Shown here: positions 53,216-64,000 of the stretch, piece after piece
Position numbering within the stretch: position 1 is the stretch's first letter
Layout of the letters: each line of letters begins with the position of its first letter
The notes under the pieces: model-generated
Database searches by the model: none
Seen by the model: the letters and a program-made list of their open reading frames with translations, nothing else
What the model was told of the DNA's origin: nothing
Position numbers and translations under genes: made by a program
Assembly: GCA_023846275.1 (NCBI GenBank)
Contig: CM043865.1
Coordinates: 35,540,412-35,604,411, forward strand
DNA: 64,000 nucleotides
DNA from: Vanilla planifolia
Taxonomy: Eukaryota > Streptophyta > Magnoliopsida > Asparagales > Orchidaceae
Direction of reading: 5' to 3'

Positions 53216-56085
53216 GAAAACAGTAAAACAACTCAATTTTAAGTATTTTTAAAACAAATTTTAACCAAATTTTATACCAAAAAACTTATGAAACTGATAT
53301 GATACTAACGAGCATATTTTTTTAAGCTAATGTTAAACACTTCTACGTTAAACATCTTATAAATACATACATTAAAATAACATGCAACATACAAACCATC
53401 GCTAATAAGATATAACTTTGAAATACCACAACATTATAATAAAGTAATGAAAATAATTTCAATAAGCTATTAGTTCTCTAAAGGTGAGATAAGATTAATA
53501 AGAGTCTATTATTGTGGTTAACATGCTCCAAAAGCTAGTGTTATGTCAACACCTTAGTTACTTCCAAATAGCTACAAACATCTTAACATTTGTACTTTGT
53601 GAGAACTTTGCACTATCTAAGATTTATGGGTAAATGATATTGTTGAGATTAAGCATTATATTTTCTATCAATGTGTTTGCATGAATTTAAGCAAGTGCAC
53701 CTTTTATGAAAACTTCATATTATATTTTTGGTTTAATGCATTTTTTCTCTCCTATTTTTCATTTGCTAAGGAATTAATAGATCCTTATTTCTTTTCCTAT
53801 ATTTTATTTCAATAATATTGTGGTCACCCCAATTTGTATATTCACTAAGAAAAGTTCTACATGTTGTGCTGAATCATCAAATAGATCGATTGTGATTAGT
53901 ACTAAAGTGATAACTATGAAGACCAAAAAACAAAAAATAGAGTATTAAGATTTTGTGGGTTGAAAATAAATTAAACATATTTTCATAAAAGACGAAGAAT
54001 ATTCTTCTAACTTAAGTAGTCTAGGAAAGAGAATAAAAAATATTTTTTAAAAATCTCAAAATACACCTAAATTATAAAACTAAAAAAATACTATAAAGAA
54101 CAACATGTCTTCTCATATTAATTGCAAATCATTTTTAAACAATATTCTTCTTCTCCTCTTTGGAAAGTGATCATTAATCTCCTTATTAATCTTTAACCCT
54201 CACATGCTTGATGACTTGTTCCATTAACTCTCTTTTTGAACTTTTAAGCAATTCAGCTCACCTTTACTTAATTTAAGGTAGTTCAATCAGGTGATGTACA
54301 TATTAAAGAATATGTTTTTCACTCATAAGCATTTTCAAAAGAAGCAAAGTGGAGTTTGATGTGAGATTTGCTGAGTACATACACATGCATAAGTTTCAAC
54401 CCAAAGCAAGAGAATTAATGGTGTGTTGGTTTAATAAAACTACTATTTTGCTTCTTCTTATGTTTTCAAGTGCTATTTGTTCAATGAGAAGATAACAATA
54501 TTTCTTTCATATAAAATATTTTATAATAAAAAGAGTGAATAAAAAAGACATTAAGTAGCAATCTTTTCTTGCTTATTCCAAAAAGGAAAAGATATTTGGA
54601 TCATAGCACTTAAGTAGGGAGATCTCAAACGTTTAAAAGACTTTTATCTTGTTGTTTAAGTCTAATTGAAAAAAGTTCAATAAAAAGACCTTTAGAAAGA
54701 GTTTTTTAAGAAAAGATTATGTATTTATATGAGTAAAAGAAATATGATATATTTGTTAAATTTTTATGAAGAGAAAAAAATTATTTTTTTTAACATCTTG
54801 ATGAAGAACTTTGAAAACTTAAAGCATTTGCAAGAAGATGTAAAGATTCAGATGTTATTTTATTATGATTAAAAGTTGTTTGGTTTGATAACATGATCAT
54901 ATAGTATAACATTATTTAAATGACAATGGATATTTAGTTTTGTGATAATATTTTAATCATATTGTTAAAGATAACGATCTTATTATTAAAAAAGCATATT
55001 GTTGACACGTCATTTTAATTTAAATGATATATAAATATCAATTATTATGATATTTAAATTAAGAATAACAGATTATTTAGATAATATTGAGTCAAACAAA
55101 AAAATATGAATAAGTTTAAATAATTTTATGATATAGAAACCAATGTTATCCATATAATTAGATTTATATGAATATTAATAAGCTGTTACAAATACATCAA
55201 AATTTTGTTCAATATAACTAATGTGTCCTGTGCATTCACACAATGTTACATCACAAGTCTCTGATAATCGTCACGTACAAGTATTAATATATTTCACAAC
55301 TATAAATCTAGTTAATTTGTATAAATCTAACAAGCAAGTGCTAGTTATGAGTGTTATACATATCAACAATTTCTTCATAAAGTACAAGCCAGTAAAACAA
55401 ACATGACTTTCGATAAAATGGTCTGCCAAGGTGCGTACTTTATGAGATGCGTAGCATAAGCGTTTAGTTGCAAATTGCAAATGCAGATATATTGCAATGA
55501 TTTTCAAGCATTGTAAAGAGGAGAATATCAATGAAATATATTTAAGTAAAAAAGAATATATTTGGTGAAATTCTAATCTTATTTATTAAGATTAATGTGT
55601 CATGTTATTATTATTATAAGAGTGAATGATCTTTATAGTGTCATCATATTTTGTTCAATAACTTTTTAAGAGTTGTTATTTATTATAAGCTCAAGTCTTT
55701 TGCATAAATATTTATTTGTCTTTGTTTATTTTGTTTCTCTAGTGCTTTGTTTTAGTCATTATTTAATTTTTTTGTACTTTTAAATCATTTAAATGGGAAA
55801 AAAAACACATCAATATTAAGCCCAAGAAGTTTTCCTCTCATTTCATTGACTTGAGTTCTCCATCTATAGTTGTGGACTTACGTTAAGCAAGGCCATAGAG
55901 GCATCATTGTTCCTTATGTGAATGTTGACCATAGGAAATGAAAACTTATTTAATTTGTTGTCAAGTGGTATTTCAAGAATAGGTTCTTCTGTCATCAAAA
56001 ACTAAATCATTGATCATAATAAGGGAAATTATTCATATTTTTCACTTTTTATTTCTTATTGTTCTCTTCTTGGATAAAACGACTC

Positions 56086-56160
56086 AATCCAATAATGACA
56101 TGGTTCGAACCCATGATCACTCTCTTATTAGTCTATCACACGACTATCATCTTAATCGTA
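56086..56160 (-). pseudogene. tRNA-like sequence with perfect box B (tRNA-derived SINE head or tRNA fossil)
   Basis: Read on the minus strand, 56115-56099 is catgg gttcgaa ccatg, a perfect five-pair T-stem around a perfect seven-base T-loop (box B). About 35 bases upstream lies gatagtcgtgtgatagac, similar to the box A/D-arm of Leu/Ser-type tRNAs (TGGTCGAGTGGTAGAC). The acceptor strands do not pair well and no proper anticodon arm is seen, so it is not a working tRNA. The strong boxes A and B favour a SINE head or a recent tRNA pseudogene. Confidence 0.45.
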
Positions 56161-56445
56161 CACTTGGCTCAATGAAGGAATGAACTCCATAAGGATGAAA
56201 GCTAAGTTGAGGTGAATAATGTTAACGACTTACTAATGATGAGATGGTTTTTCTTGGTTGATTAATTTGTATAAAAATGAATAATTAGAATTTAAACATA
56301 TTATTTTTATAAATCAAAATAAAAATTTGCCGATAGTAAAATTTAAACTTTATTTATGATTTATTTTAAATATGTTCATACAAATAAAAATCAGCCAATA
56401 TATGATTTTTGAACACAGTTGCCCCTCAAAATTGATATGATTTCT

Positions 56446-57904
56446 TCAAACCAGAGGAGTTTTGCCTTCTTCCACTTCCAGCTGTTCCACTTGCGGCCTC
56501 CCCTGCATTGTTTTACGAGGAATGGGTTCCTTCAATTCCGGCAGAAGCTTCAAGACGATGCCCATGGCGATGAGCAGAAGACCTGTGCCGTGTTGCTCCG
56601 TCATAGGCTTCGTAAAGATCAAGTATGAGAGCAGAAGAGTGACCGCCTTCCTTGCCGTGGTCACCTATATAAAAGCCCAGTACTGTAATTAACGAGGAAA
56701 GAGATGAAGAACATTACAGAGAACGCTGACCATGGCAGTCGTCGCTGCACCGAAGATGGCGATGAGGGAGAGCACGGAGACCTGGCCGACGAAGGTCGCC
56801 ATGGCTTCAAACACCAGCACGCCGTACACGTAGAGATGCTGTAAGCATTTAACAGAGAAACATTATCTACTAACAAGAAGGAATCAACGAGTTAGTTACC
56901 TGTGAGCAAGAATTCCACGCCCTAAAGAGCTCTCCTGTTAGAACCATGGGAGGAATCAGTAGCGGAAGGCCAACCACCGTGGAGCAGAAAAGCATCTCCA
57001 TCTATTGCAACATTCACATTTTGAGAACAGAGGAATGAGGAGTTTATGAAACAGAGGAATGGTTGAAAGACCTGTGTTGTCTCCGGGTTCATGGCGAATA
57101 TCGCCTCTTGCAGGTTACCCAGAAAGGCATCCATCACAAGGGCGCCGCTGACCATTAGCACGCCCACGACGCTGAAGTTCGGCGAGCTCTGCGCGTCGGC
57201 GAGGGTGAAGAGGATCAACCCCGATACCAGAAGAAACGCAGAGATGTATTCCTGCAATGGGTATTTCCTCCTGAGGCCAGGAATGAAGGCCCCCATCACC
57301 ATCACAGGCAAAACCTGGTGAAAACCGCAAGCTTTCTTGAGACGAGTAGAAATGTAATCTCTCCAATCCATGAGAACGAAGACAGACCTTGGTGGACTTG
57401 AACATCAGCTGAGCGGGGTAGTTTAAGAAGGCAAGGGAACCCTTTGTTAGGCCATGTGAACCCATGAGAACTGCGGATAGCTTCACGTAGGTCTTCCAAG
57501 GATTCACCATGTGTTTGGTAGTGAAGCCCAGCAGGTATATGAGCCCGAGATAGACAAAACCCTGCACGAAAGTGAAGTACCATCCATAGCTGCAGGCAAA
57601 TCAAAGTAGGATTAAGACACCTCACGCAAATAGATCCGTGAGCAGGAAGAGATGAACACCTGAACTGCAGACGATTGTAAACGTACTCCTGAAAAGAAGA
57701 TTTTAAAAGAGAATCAAAGCCATTGAACAAAGCAAACAGAAAGATCAAATCGTGGGTTACAGTTCAGATAATTACCTCACAGATACCATTTACAAGGTAG
57801 CCAAAGAAGAAGCCAGAGGAACATAGGAGGAATTGTTGCCACTTGGGTCTCTCAATAAGCGAAACTCCGAAGAGAGACCTCGCCTGCTCCTCACCCTTCT
57901 TCAT
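56446..57904 (-). CDS. UDP-galactose/UDP-glucose transporter, UTR2 type, complete, seven exons
   Basis: This is a nucleotide-sugar antiporter of the UAA/SLC35B family, expected in ER or Golgi membranes, exchanging lumenal UMP for cytosolic UDP-galactose or UDP-glucose. Exons on the minus strand are 57904-57776, 57688-57660, 57589-57388, 57314-57072, 57001-56900, 56838-56731 and 56664-56446. All introns are GT/AG and the sum is 343 residues plus stop. The protein starts [20 protein letters not shown]. It contains [19 protein letters not shown], then [69 protein letters not shown] and [20 protein letters not shown], all typical of the plant UTR2 clade. Up to ten membrane helices are expected. 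The tail ends EEGKTPLV, without a dilysine ER signal. The start ATG is the first in frame and matches the family N-terminus. Substrate is inferred from family; the close relative UTR4 cannot be excluded. Confidence 0.95.
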
Positions 57905-57916
57905 CTCCCTAACCCT

Positions 57917-58021
57917 TCAATACCACTCTACCTCGGTTGCCTTAACAAAGGAATAAACCAAAGAAGGAGATGGCTCAGTAAAAGCGCTCGGGAAGACGGG
58001 AGATGAATAGCAATATAACAT
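57917..58021 (-). other. Possible upstream ORF in the transporter leader
   Basis: On the minus strand an ATG at 58021 opens a 34-codon frame (MLYCYSSPVFPSALTEPSPS and on) that stops at 57917, 12 bases before the transporter ATG. If the transcript starts upstream of 58021 this would be a uORF able to reduce translation of the transporter. Neither the transcription start nor a leader intron can be fixed from sequence. Confidence 0.35.
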
Positions 58022-58445
58022 CTCTCCTCTCTGTTTTCAGGTTTTAAGAGGAAAAATGCTTGCTTTCCAACACAAGAGACAAGATGTTTACGAGCGTATC
58101 GGCCTGCAAATAATAACCCAGTTCGACCTATTCGCCAAATAATTCATTGATCCATTTGCGAATCAGCGGTCCGAAACGATAGTTGACCGTCCAGTTACCA
58201 TCGGCCGGACAACGTTTTTGTTTCCACGTGCATTCTTCGTACTTGGGCCAATCACAGAATCCCAACATCCCAGAGTGGGGAGCGTCGAGCTCAGCGCATT
58301 TAAAATGGTCCGACGACCCTTGCACGGACTATTAGTCGTGCTTAAGCGTGTGTTAGGGGTAAAAATGGTTAAACAAGTCGCGGGGTCAACGGAGAATTTT
58401 CATCATCGATGTTCCAACCCATCAGTGTTATCCGGTAACCGTATT
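58022..58445. promoter_or_regulatory. Likely promoter region of the UTR2-type transporter
   Basis: The DNA stays moderately GC-rich to about 58445 and then turns strongly AT-rich. It contains tccacgtgc (a G-box-like core near 58225), ccaatcac (a CCAAT box in plus orientation near 58246) and catttaaaat (near 58297), which could serve as a weak TATA on the minus strand. No recognisable protein is encoded; the short frames on both strands are coincidental. Confidence 0.4.
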
Positions 58446-61400
58446 TCGTGAATTTTTAAAAACATATATTAAAACTTAATTACCTTAATTATAAACTTTA
58501 ATAATTTATTAGAAAAATAAGTATATTTGAGCACGCAGTTAACTATATTATATCAAAAAAATTTAAAATCATCAAAATAAATAATTTAAAATTTAAAATA
58601 AAAAAATAAACACATACATTTTACATATAATATATAACATAGAATATATATTAACTTAAACTTTATACAATTAATAACATAAAATATATAATATAATCAA
58701 AAAATGTAACATCAATAATACATAATATTAAAAGCTATAAAAAATGTTTATAATCATAATTTTTTCATCGTGATAATCTATTAATAATTTTCTCTTATAA
58801 AGCATCACATAAAAGACTTGTTTTTTTTTATATCATCTTTTTATATATTGATTAGTTTAATTGAAGTTTTGTACAAGATTTGTAGCAATTGGGGCAAATT
58901 ATTTGTGCCTTTTTAGCTTATTATTTTTATTTTTTTAGCTAAAATCAATTTTTTAATAATTATACATATATAGTCTAATAATTATCAATATTACATCCAT
59001 CAATTCATTGCATAAATCCAAAATTTCAATTATAAACATTTATACTATGTTATCGCTTAGCATGTCCTTGCTCTCGCACATGGTAGTTGTGTTAGACTTG
59101 AAAACATATATAAATACATATTTCAATCAATTATAGTCTCAAAAAGAGAAATTAAAACAATAAATATTATATTAAAAATAGTTCATTAATAAACATGCAT
59201 AGCATTATCATGTCAAACTTCTAGTTTTTTATACGTTTGTTATGAAAACTATTATTTTTTTTGCTAAGTAATAAAAAAATAAATCAAACTAGATTTGTAT
59301 TTAAACTTGTAAATTATTTATTAGAATTATTACATTGGAATGAATAAATAAATAACATAACACACATGTCCATTTTGTCAAAATAATATTATTAATATAT
59401 CAAATAATCAAATCTTAATGCATTGTTTTCTAAATAAAAATATTAAACTAAACAAAATATTAGATGATTATGTCTATTCATTATTCTCTTAGAATCTTAT
59501 AATGTACATTTATGTTATCTGATAAAAACAAGTCAAATTGGTTGAATCAATTATTATAAGTTTAATAGAAGAATTTATTTGATCACTATACAATATATTA
59601 TAAAAATTAGATCATATTACATGTTAGGATCTTATCATGATTATTCAAATGTAATAAATACATAGACATGAAAAATATATAATATTCGAAATATATAATA
59701 TAAAGTATTTATTATGTATTAAATTCATTTGTTTCCTATCTTAGTTTAAAAGATTCCTTAACATTTTGTTTTCAATCATAACTCTTCGTATTTTCTTTAA
59801 ATTGGTTTCTTTAAACTTTTTTTATTTAATGATCCCTTTGACATTTTCAGTACTTTTATTTTATAGATCATAGCTTTTCTTTCCAAAAATTTAAGCTAAT
59901 CATATCAACATTTTCAAATTTTTATTGATTTTAAATTAGGTTGTACTCTATTTGACATTTATTATCTAATTCAATTCCCCTTAAAACATTCAAATGTTTT
60001 ATTTCATTTATGTGTCATCATCAAATAAGACATTTTTTTTATAGAACTAAAACTTAGTCAATTAAAAATTATATTTTTTGACAAACTTTTGTTTATATTT
60101 TTAAGATTATGAGACAAAACATGTTTGTCATGATGAATCTAATAGTGATTTCATTATGTTTTTCTTTTATCATACCCATACTATTCTCATTCATATGCCA
60201 AATCGATTTAACACATGCATGTAAATACAATTAGAATACCATATGCATACAACCATTACAAAAGAAACAAACTCAATCATAGTTTTAAAGAAACTAAAAC
60301 AATTTTATTTTTATTCATCAAACATCAACTAAATATATAAACAACACTTATAATGTCTGTCTTGATTTGTCGATAATAGTGAACATGTCTTAAGATCTCT
60401 CATTGCACATGGATCATATAACTTTCTCAAATTCATCTCTTTTTTTTCCTAGTTAAAAAAAAAAAAATTCATTGACTTCAACATTGTTTGGGCCACATTT
60501 AGGTTTAAGAATAATTAAAAATTATTTAATATATGTTCAGTCAATGTAGCATTTAGGTTTAGAAATAATTAAAAATGATTTAATATTCCCAGTTTTTGGA
60601 TGGCAGGTTTAAGAATAAAAATCAATGGACTAAAAAGGTTTTATTAAAATCTTAGTATCATAACTGATTTTTGTATTTTTTTATTTAAATAATTTTAAAA
60701 TTTCTTTTATGTATTTTTAAGATAGACTATCCTATGAGTCTTACATGTCATATAAATTTTACAATCTTTTATATCATTTAACATATTTAATAAATAATAT
60801 TAAAATATTATTATTCTTTTATAAATTTTGGTTTCTAAGTTATACCCATTTTTTTTTCATAAAATACTTTCTTAATAATTTGAATTTTAATATTCCAAAT
60901 TTTCTTCCTTTCTTTAGAAATCATATTTCTATTTTAACTAATTTAAAATTTTATCAAATTTAAATAAATTAAAATAATTATAAAAATATAAAATAAACAA
61001 AAATATAACAAAATAATAATTTTGTTTACTTTTTATAATAATAAACTTATAAAATAATCATCATATCATAAACAAGTCCAAATGACTACCATCAAATTAT
61101 AAATTATAATTGCAAAAATCATTAAAAGTCTCATTGACATTTCCATTTTCTTCATTGATTTCAAAAAGAAAAACACATGGTTGTTAGCTACTAACTCGCA
61201 AAGAGACAAATCTTCTTCCTTATAGATGATCTTATCTCATTGCTCGAGACCATTCGCGAATCGATTGATGTTCAAACTTGTAGAAGGGTAAGATCTTATT
61301 AGTCTCAACCCTTGTATCACAAAGTTCTTGGGAATCCATGAAGGATATTAAAAGATCATGGTCCTTTATCTTTTGGTTCATTTTCCCTATAGGAAACCTT

Positions 61401-61860
61401 GATGCTAAACAGCTGAGATATAAAGAAGATTTCATGAAGGCCTCACTTGTAAGTATAAAGAAGCATCGTTTTGAACAAAGATGGTTTGCTTTGATGATTT
61501 GGGAAGCATTATGGATGGCTATCAGTCTTGACAAACTAGGAAGATGAATGGTTTTCGATTTCACAAAGACTTAAGAGCCCAAACCATCACATTTAACTCG
61601 ATCGGTTGAGCTCATTTTTTAATCCTAGCCATTTGCTTTCTCTTCATTACTGATTGAATGTTAAGATGCAACATCACCTGATACGGCAGATCTTTAGACT
61701 CAGGAAAACTTTGGAGTATTTTTGAATCAAATATACACGAGGGTAAGTTTGCTTCACACCTGAGAAAGAACTAAATAAATTTTACAGAGAAATAGATACA
61801 GCAAAACTCAAACGGAAGAACAACCTATTAAGCAATCCAATGAGTTGACTAAATATGAGT
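58446..61860. other. AT-rich intergenic DNA, no gene seen
   Basis: The stretch to 61200 is extremely AT-rich with long A/T words and no coding sign. At 61232-61564 overlapping frames on both strands (110 codons minus, 69 codons plus) are of unknown type; their mutual overlap and lack of recognisable motifs argue against a real gene. The 3' UTR of the RING gene probably occupies part of 61600-61869. Confidence 0.55.
60496..60586. repeat. Local tandem duplication, 54-bp period
   Basis: catttaggtttaagaataat and the following ttaaaaattatttaata (from 60496) recur as catttaggtttagaaataat then taaaaatgatttaata (from 60550). Only a few mismatches separate the copies. Confidence 0.7.
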
Positions 61861-61869
61861 CGTGTATGA

Positions 61870-62986
61870 CTAGGGAGCACAGGTGACACTTGTTTCTGGA
61901 TCTGGATTTCTAAGGAGCATAGTACAAGGGCTGCAGCTTCTCAGGCCATGGTTGAGTTCAAGCTCTTCGGCTCGGTTGTTGCACATCTTGACAAATGAAA
62001 CTATCCCGTTTCGACATAGCGGACATGGGATTGCTCCTGGTGGCATGTCCATTTCAGGCGAGCTGCAGGTCGTCGAGCAAAGGCAGAGTGCGCATTTCAC
62101 GCATAGGCCGTGGCCACAATCTACAATCAGATCGAACATTCATGAAGGTATTCCATAGAATTCAAAACAACACATTCCCAAATTCTCTATGTCGAAGATC
62201 AAATGTCATAAAATGTATTTTATGGCATCAAAAAAGATGTTTGCATTTGCAAACATAAGATTTGGTAAAGCATTTGTTTTATTGTAATGGCACACAAGAG
62301 ATTTGAATCCACACAATTCCATTAATAATGCCTTCTAATGATCTTAGAATTATAGAAGACAACATACCAAAAACATCATTATCAAAATTATATTGTAGAG
62401 ACAAATTCAAGACTTATCAAAAGATGTAATCAACAATCAAGAGGTGCATTGTGTTTTAGTATGCCTAATACATATCTTAAAAGTCTGTTTGAATCGTTAA
62501 AATTCTATTAATCACATAAATGTTAAAGCAAAAAAAAAAAAAAACAAACAAACTTCAACACATTGCGGGATTGCAAATCACCCAATGCTCTTAAGAACCA
62601 CACAACTATAGTAGAGATTTGGAGAGACTTCGCAATGAGTCGACTTCATTCAAACCGAGCTCTAATACTACTTTTTAAGAAAATAGACCAAGTGGAACTT
62701 TTGGGTCAGTACACATCAAATAAATACTCAACAGCCTAAAAGTTAAATATTATGTCCAAACACCATATATTTTTTATTAAACTCAAATGCAAAGATGGAT
62801 AATTAAATCAGCCAAAGGTAAGCAAGCAGAAGTGTCGAAGATGCAAAGAAAGAGATGAAAATAGAAAGAGTTAACTGGGGGCAACACAACGGACCTTCAG
62901 CAGCCACAGAGCAAGTCCTATCCAAGCATATAGCACAGAGATCACTTTCATCCATTGAAGTTGATAAGGTAAACAGGTCACAATCC
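61870..62986 (-). CDS. RING E3 ubiquitin ligase, XBAT/XBOS ankyrin type, last two exons (partial)
   Basis: Two minus-strand exons join in phase. The penultimate exon, 62986-62895, starts after cccttcag and ends GAAG before gtccg. The last exon, 62120-61870, starts after attgtag and ends TAG. The joined piece contains a complete C3HC4 [24 protein letters not shown], then [13 protein letters not shown], then [15 protein letters not shown], with C-x2-C, x11, C-x-H-x2-C-x2-C and a final C-x2-C. The spacing and the ALCLCSTT and [12 protein letters not shown] words are those of plant XBAT32/XBOS-type ligases. These carry N-terminal ankyrin repeats and ubiquitinate targets such as ethylene-synthesis enzymes; that target role is family knowledge, not shown here. 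The ankyrin exons are not visible between 62987 and 64000 and should lie beyond the window edge. The tail after the RING (about 45 residues) ends SVTCAP. Confidence 0.88.
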
Positions 62987-64000
62987 CTGAAGGGAGTTAC
63001 TTTTCAGCATTTTTTAGCTAATGATCCGCAATACCAATGAACAAAACTTAACAGTTAATCTTTTCATGTGCACAAAATTAACTGAGAGTTTGTGTTAATC
63101 AAGACACAGCTACAAATTGAAAGCAAATTTAGTAAAGATCCTAATGCACAAAGTTAGAAATAAATTATATATAAAAGGACAAGTTTCACAAATTCATTAA
63201 CAAATATCACAAATTTATGAAATAGTAGCAACAAAGAAAAACATAAAATTCTTGTTACATGCTTATTGAGAGTAGTCACAAAGTTATGTAATGAAAGCTC
63301 ATGACATAATTCAAGATATTAAGACCAAAACAAATAATGTATCTTGAAAATTTCAAATTGAAAATATTGACTATAAAATTTCTTTGTAAGGGAAAAGCTA
63401 ATGTCCAACACATACAGCTTGACATGAGATGGAAGTAGAACGAGAGCTAAGATTGCGCATAATAAGTTCCAATTTATTTGAGTTTTGATTGGATTTGTTA
63501 GAATACAACATTACTTACACATGTCTTTGCCACAATATATTTTCTAATACTTCAATGCTTCCATAATGAAACTGTGCAAAAAATCAGGATGGAGGAGACT
63601 AAATTGTGCATAGAATAGGATGAAATACCAAGAACTATAAATCTATTTAAAAATGAATAAGATAAAGAAGACTGGTTTTGGAGAAAATATTTATTAAAGT
63701 GTCTGCACATTGCAAGCAACAAGAGAAGCTTTCAGTTATGTAAATCTCACCTGGTTTGCAAGAATATGAGATAGAAGTTATAAAAAGAAAAGTCCATTGA
63801 AAATCACTCATGTTTCTTTATAAATGTTGAGAAAATGGGAGAGCGAATTTAGCTTGATATTGAAGTTGAATAAAATATTATAGTCATAATACAAAATTAG
63901 TGGCACTTGGCAACTATCTTAAGATTTTTGGTTGGTAAGTGACTATTTAAAAACATATTAGGTACAATTTTGAGCCAGAATGATCAATAATCTTAACAAA
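62987..64000 (-). other. Probable intron of the RING ligase gene at the window edge
   Basis: No ankyrin-repeat exon or other coding sequence was recognised here on the minus strand. The region is AT-rich and would be the intron upstream of the RING exon, continuing past 64000. Alternatively the gene's upstream exons are lost; the window cannot decide. Confidence 0.5.

Larger units (their letters stand above)
43860..56440. other. AT-rich intergenic DNA, no gene seen
   Basis: After the pectate lyase 3' end no gene was recognised up to the transporter. The pectate lyase 3' UTR probably ends before about 44060. A patch at 47030-47340 is rich in CATGCATG, TGCATGCA and related RY words. A patch at 51480-51800 has higher G+C and many gatcgtgcgattg-type words. 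A segment at 51340-51405 ending aaaagcacttacaacacacc resembles a MITE or hAT end. 54870-55100 is flanked by ttgtttggtttgataac and, inverted, tttttgtttgactcaat, which could be a degraded MITE. Confidence 0.5.

Noticed and set aside
54870-55100. MITE with ends ttgtttggtttgataac and its inverse
   Set aside because: The inverted ends match at only about ten scattered positions and no target duplication is clear; noted in the intergenic entry only.
61232-61564. 110-codon minus-strand frame as a gene
   Set aside because: It overlaps a plus-strand frame, lacks recognisable motifs and has no promoter or splice context.
1-64000. CRISPR arrays, bacterial operons, prophage or plasmid features
   Set aside because: Intron-split plant genes and the repeat content show nuclear plant DNA; the tandem repeats lack regular unique spacers.

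Overview
The window looks like nuclear DNA of a flowering plant, most likely a monocot. A very AT-rich background is broken by a few GC-rich, intron-split plant genes. The pectate lyase and the nucleotide-sugar transporter have exons with mostly G or C in third codon positions, as is common in commelinid monocots. I cannot name the species. A Zingiberales-type genome (banana or ginger group) would fit, but that is a guess.

Four genes can be supported. (1) Minus strand, 9432-10043: the first two exons of a plastid-type CBS-domain protein; no exons for the second CBS motif are visible downstream. (2) Plus strand, 40994-43607: a complete six-exon pectate lyase of 426 codons, with signal peptide, TATA box and every intron resolved at GT/AG. 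(3) Minus strand, 56446-57904: a complete seven-exon UDP-galactose/UDP-glucose transporter of the UTR2 type, 343 residues. (4) Minus strand, 61870-62986: the last two exons of an XBAT/XBOS-type RING E3 ubiquitin ligase, whose 5' ankyrin part must lie beyond the right edge. The genes do not form a pathway. Pectate lyase acts on wall pectin and the transporter supplies sugar nucleotides to the endomembrane system, but their proximity is probably chance.

The rest, about 90 percent of the window, is decayed intergenic DNA: (AT)n and (TG)n microsatellites, several tandem repeats (119 bp at 7.4-7.8 kb, 27-28 bp at 12.0 kb, about 24 bp at 35.1 kb, 334 bp at 45.1-45.6 kb, 240 bp at 37.2-37.6 kb), two tRNA-like remnants (8686-8760 and 56086-56160), a tiny poly(A)-tailed insertion with a clear target-site duplication (20781-20862), and an old broken Ty1/copia-like element with two LTR-like copies in tandem (31.7-35.4 kb). 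Short GC-rich islands at 22.7-22.95, 31.14-31.38, 40.4-40.5, 51.5-51.8 and 52.94-53.2 kb stand out and are not explained by a recognised gene.

I found no convincing new biological system. The best leads are the missing second half of the CBS gene, the tRNA-like fossils, the isolated GC-rich islands (one with a start codon directly before a strong splice donor, one with a DRE plus G-box pair) and a possible uORF ahead of the transporter.
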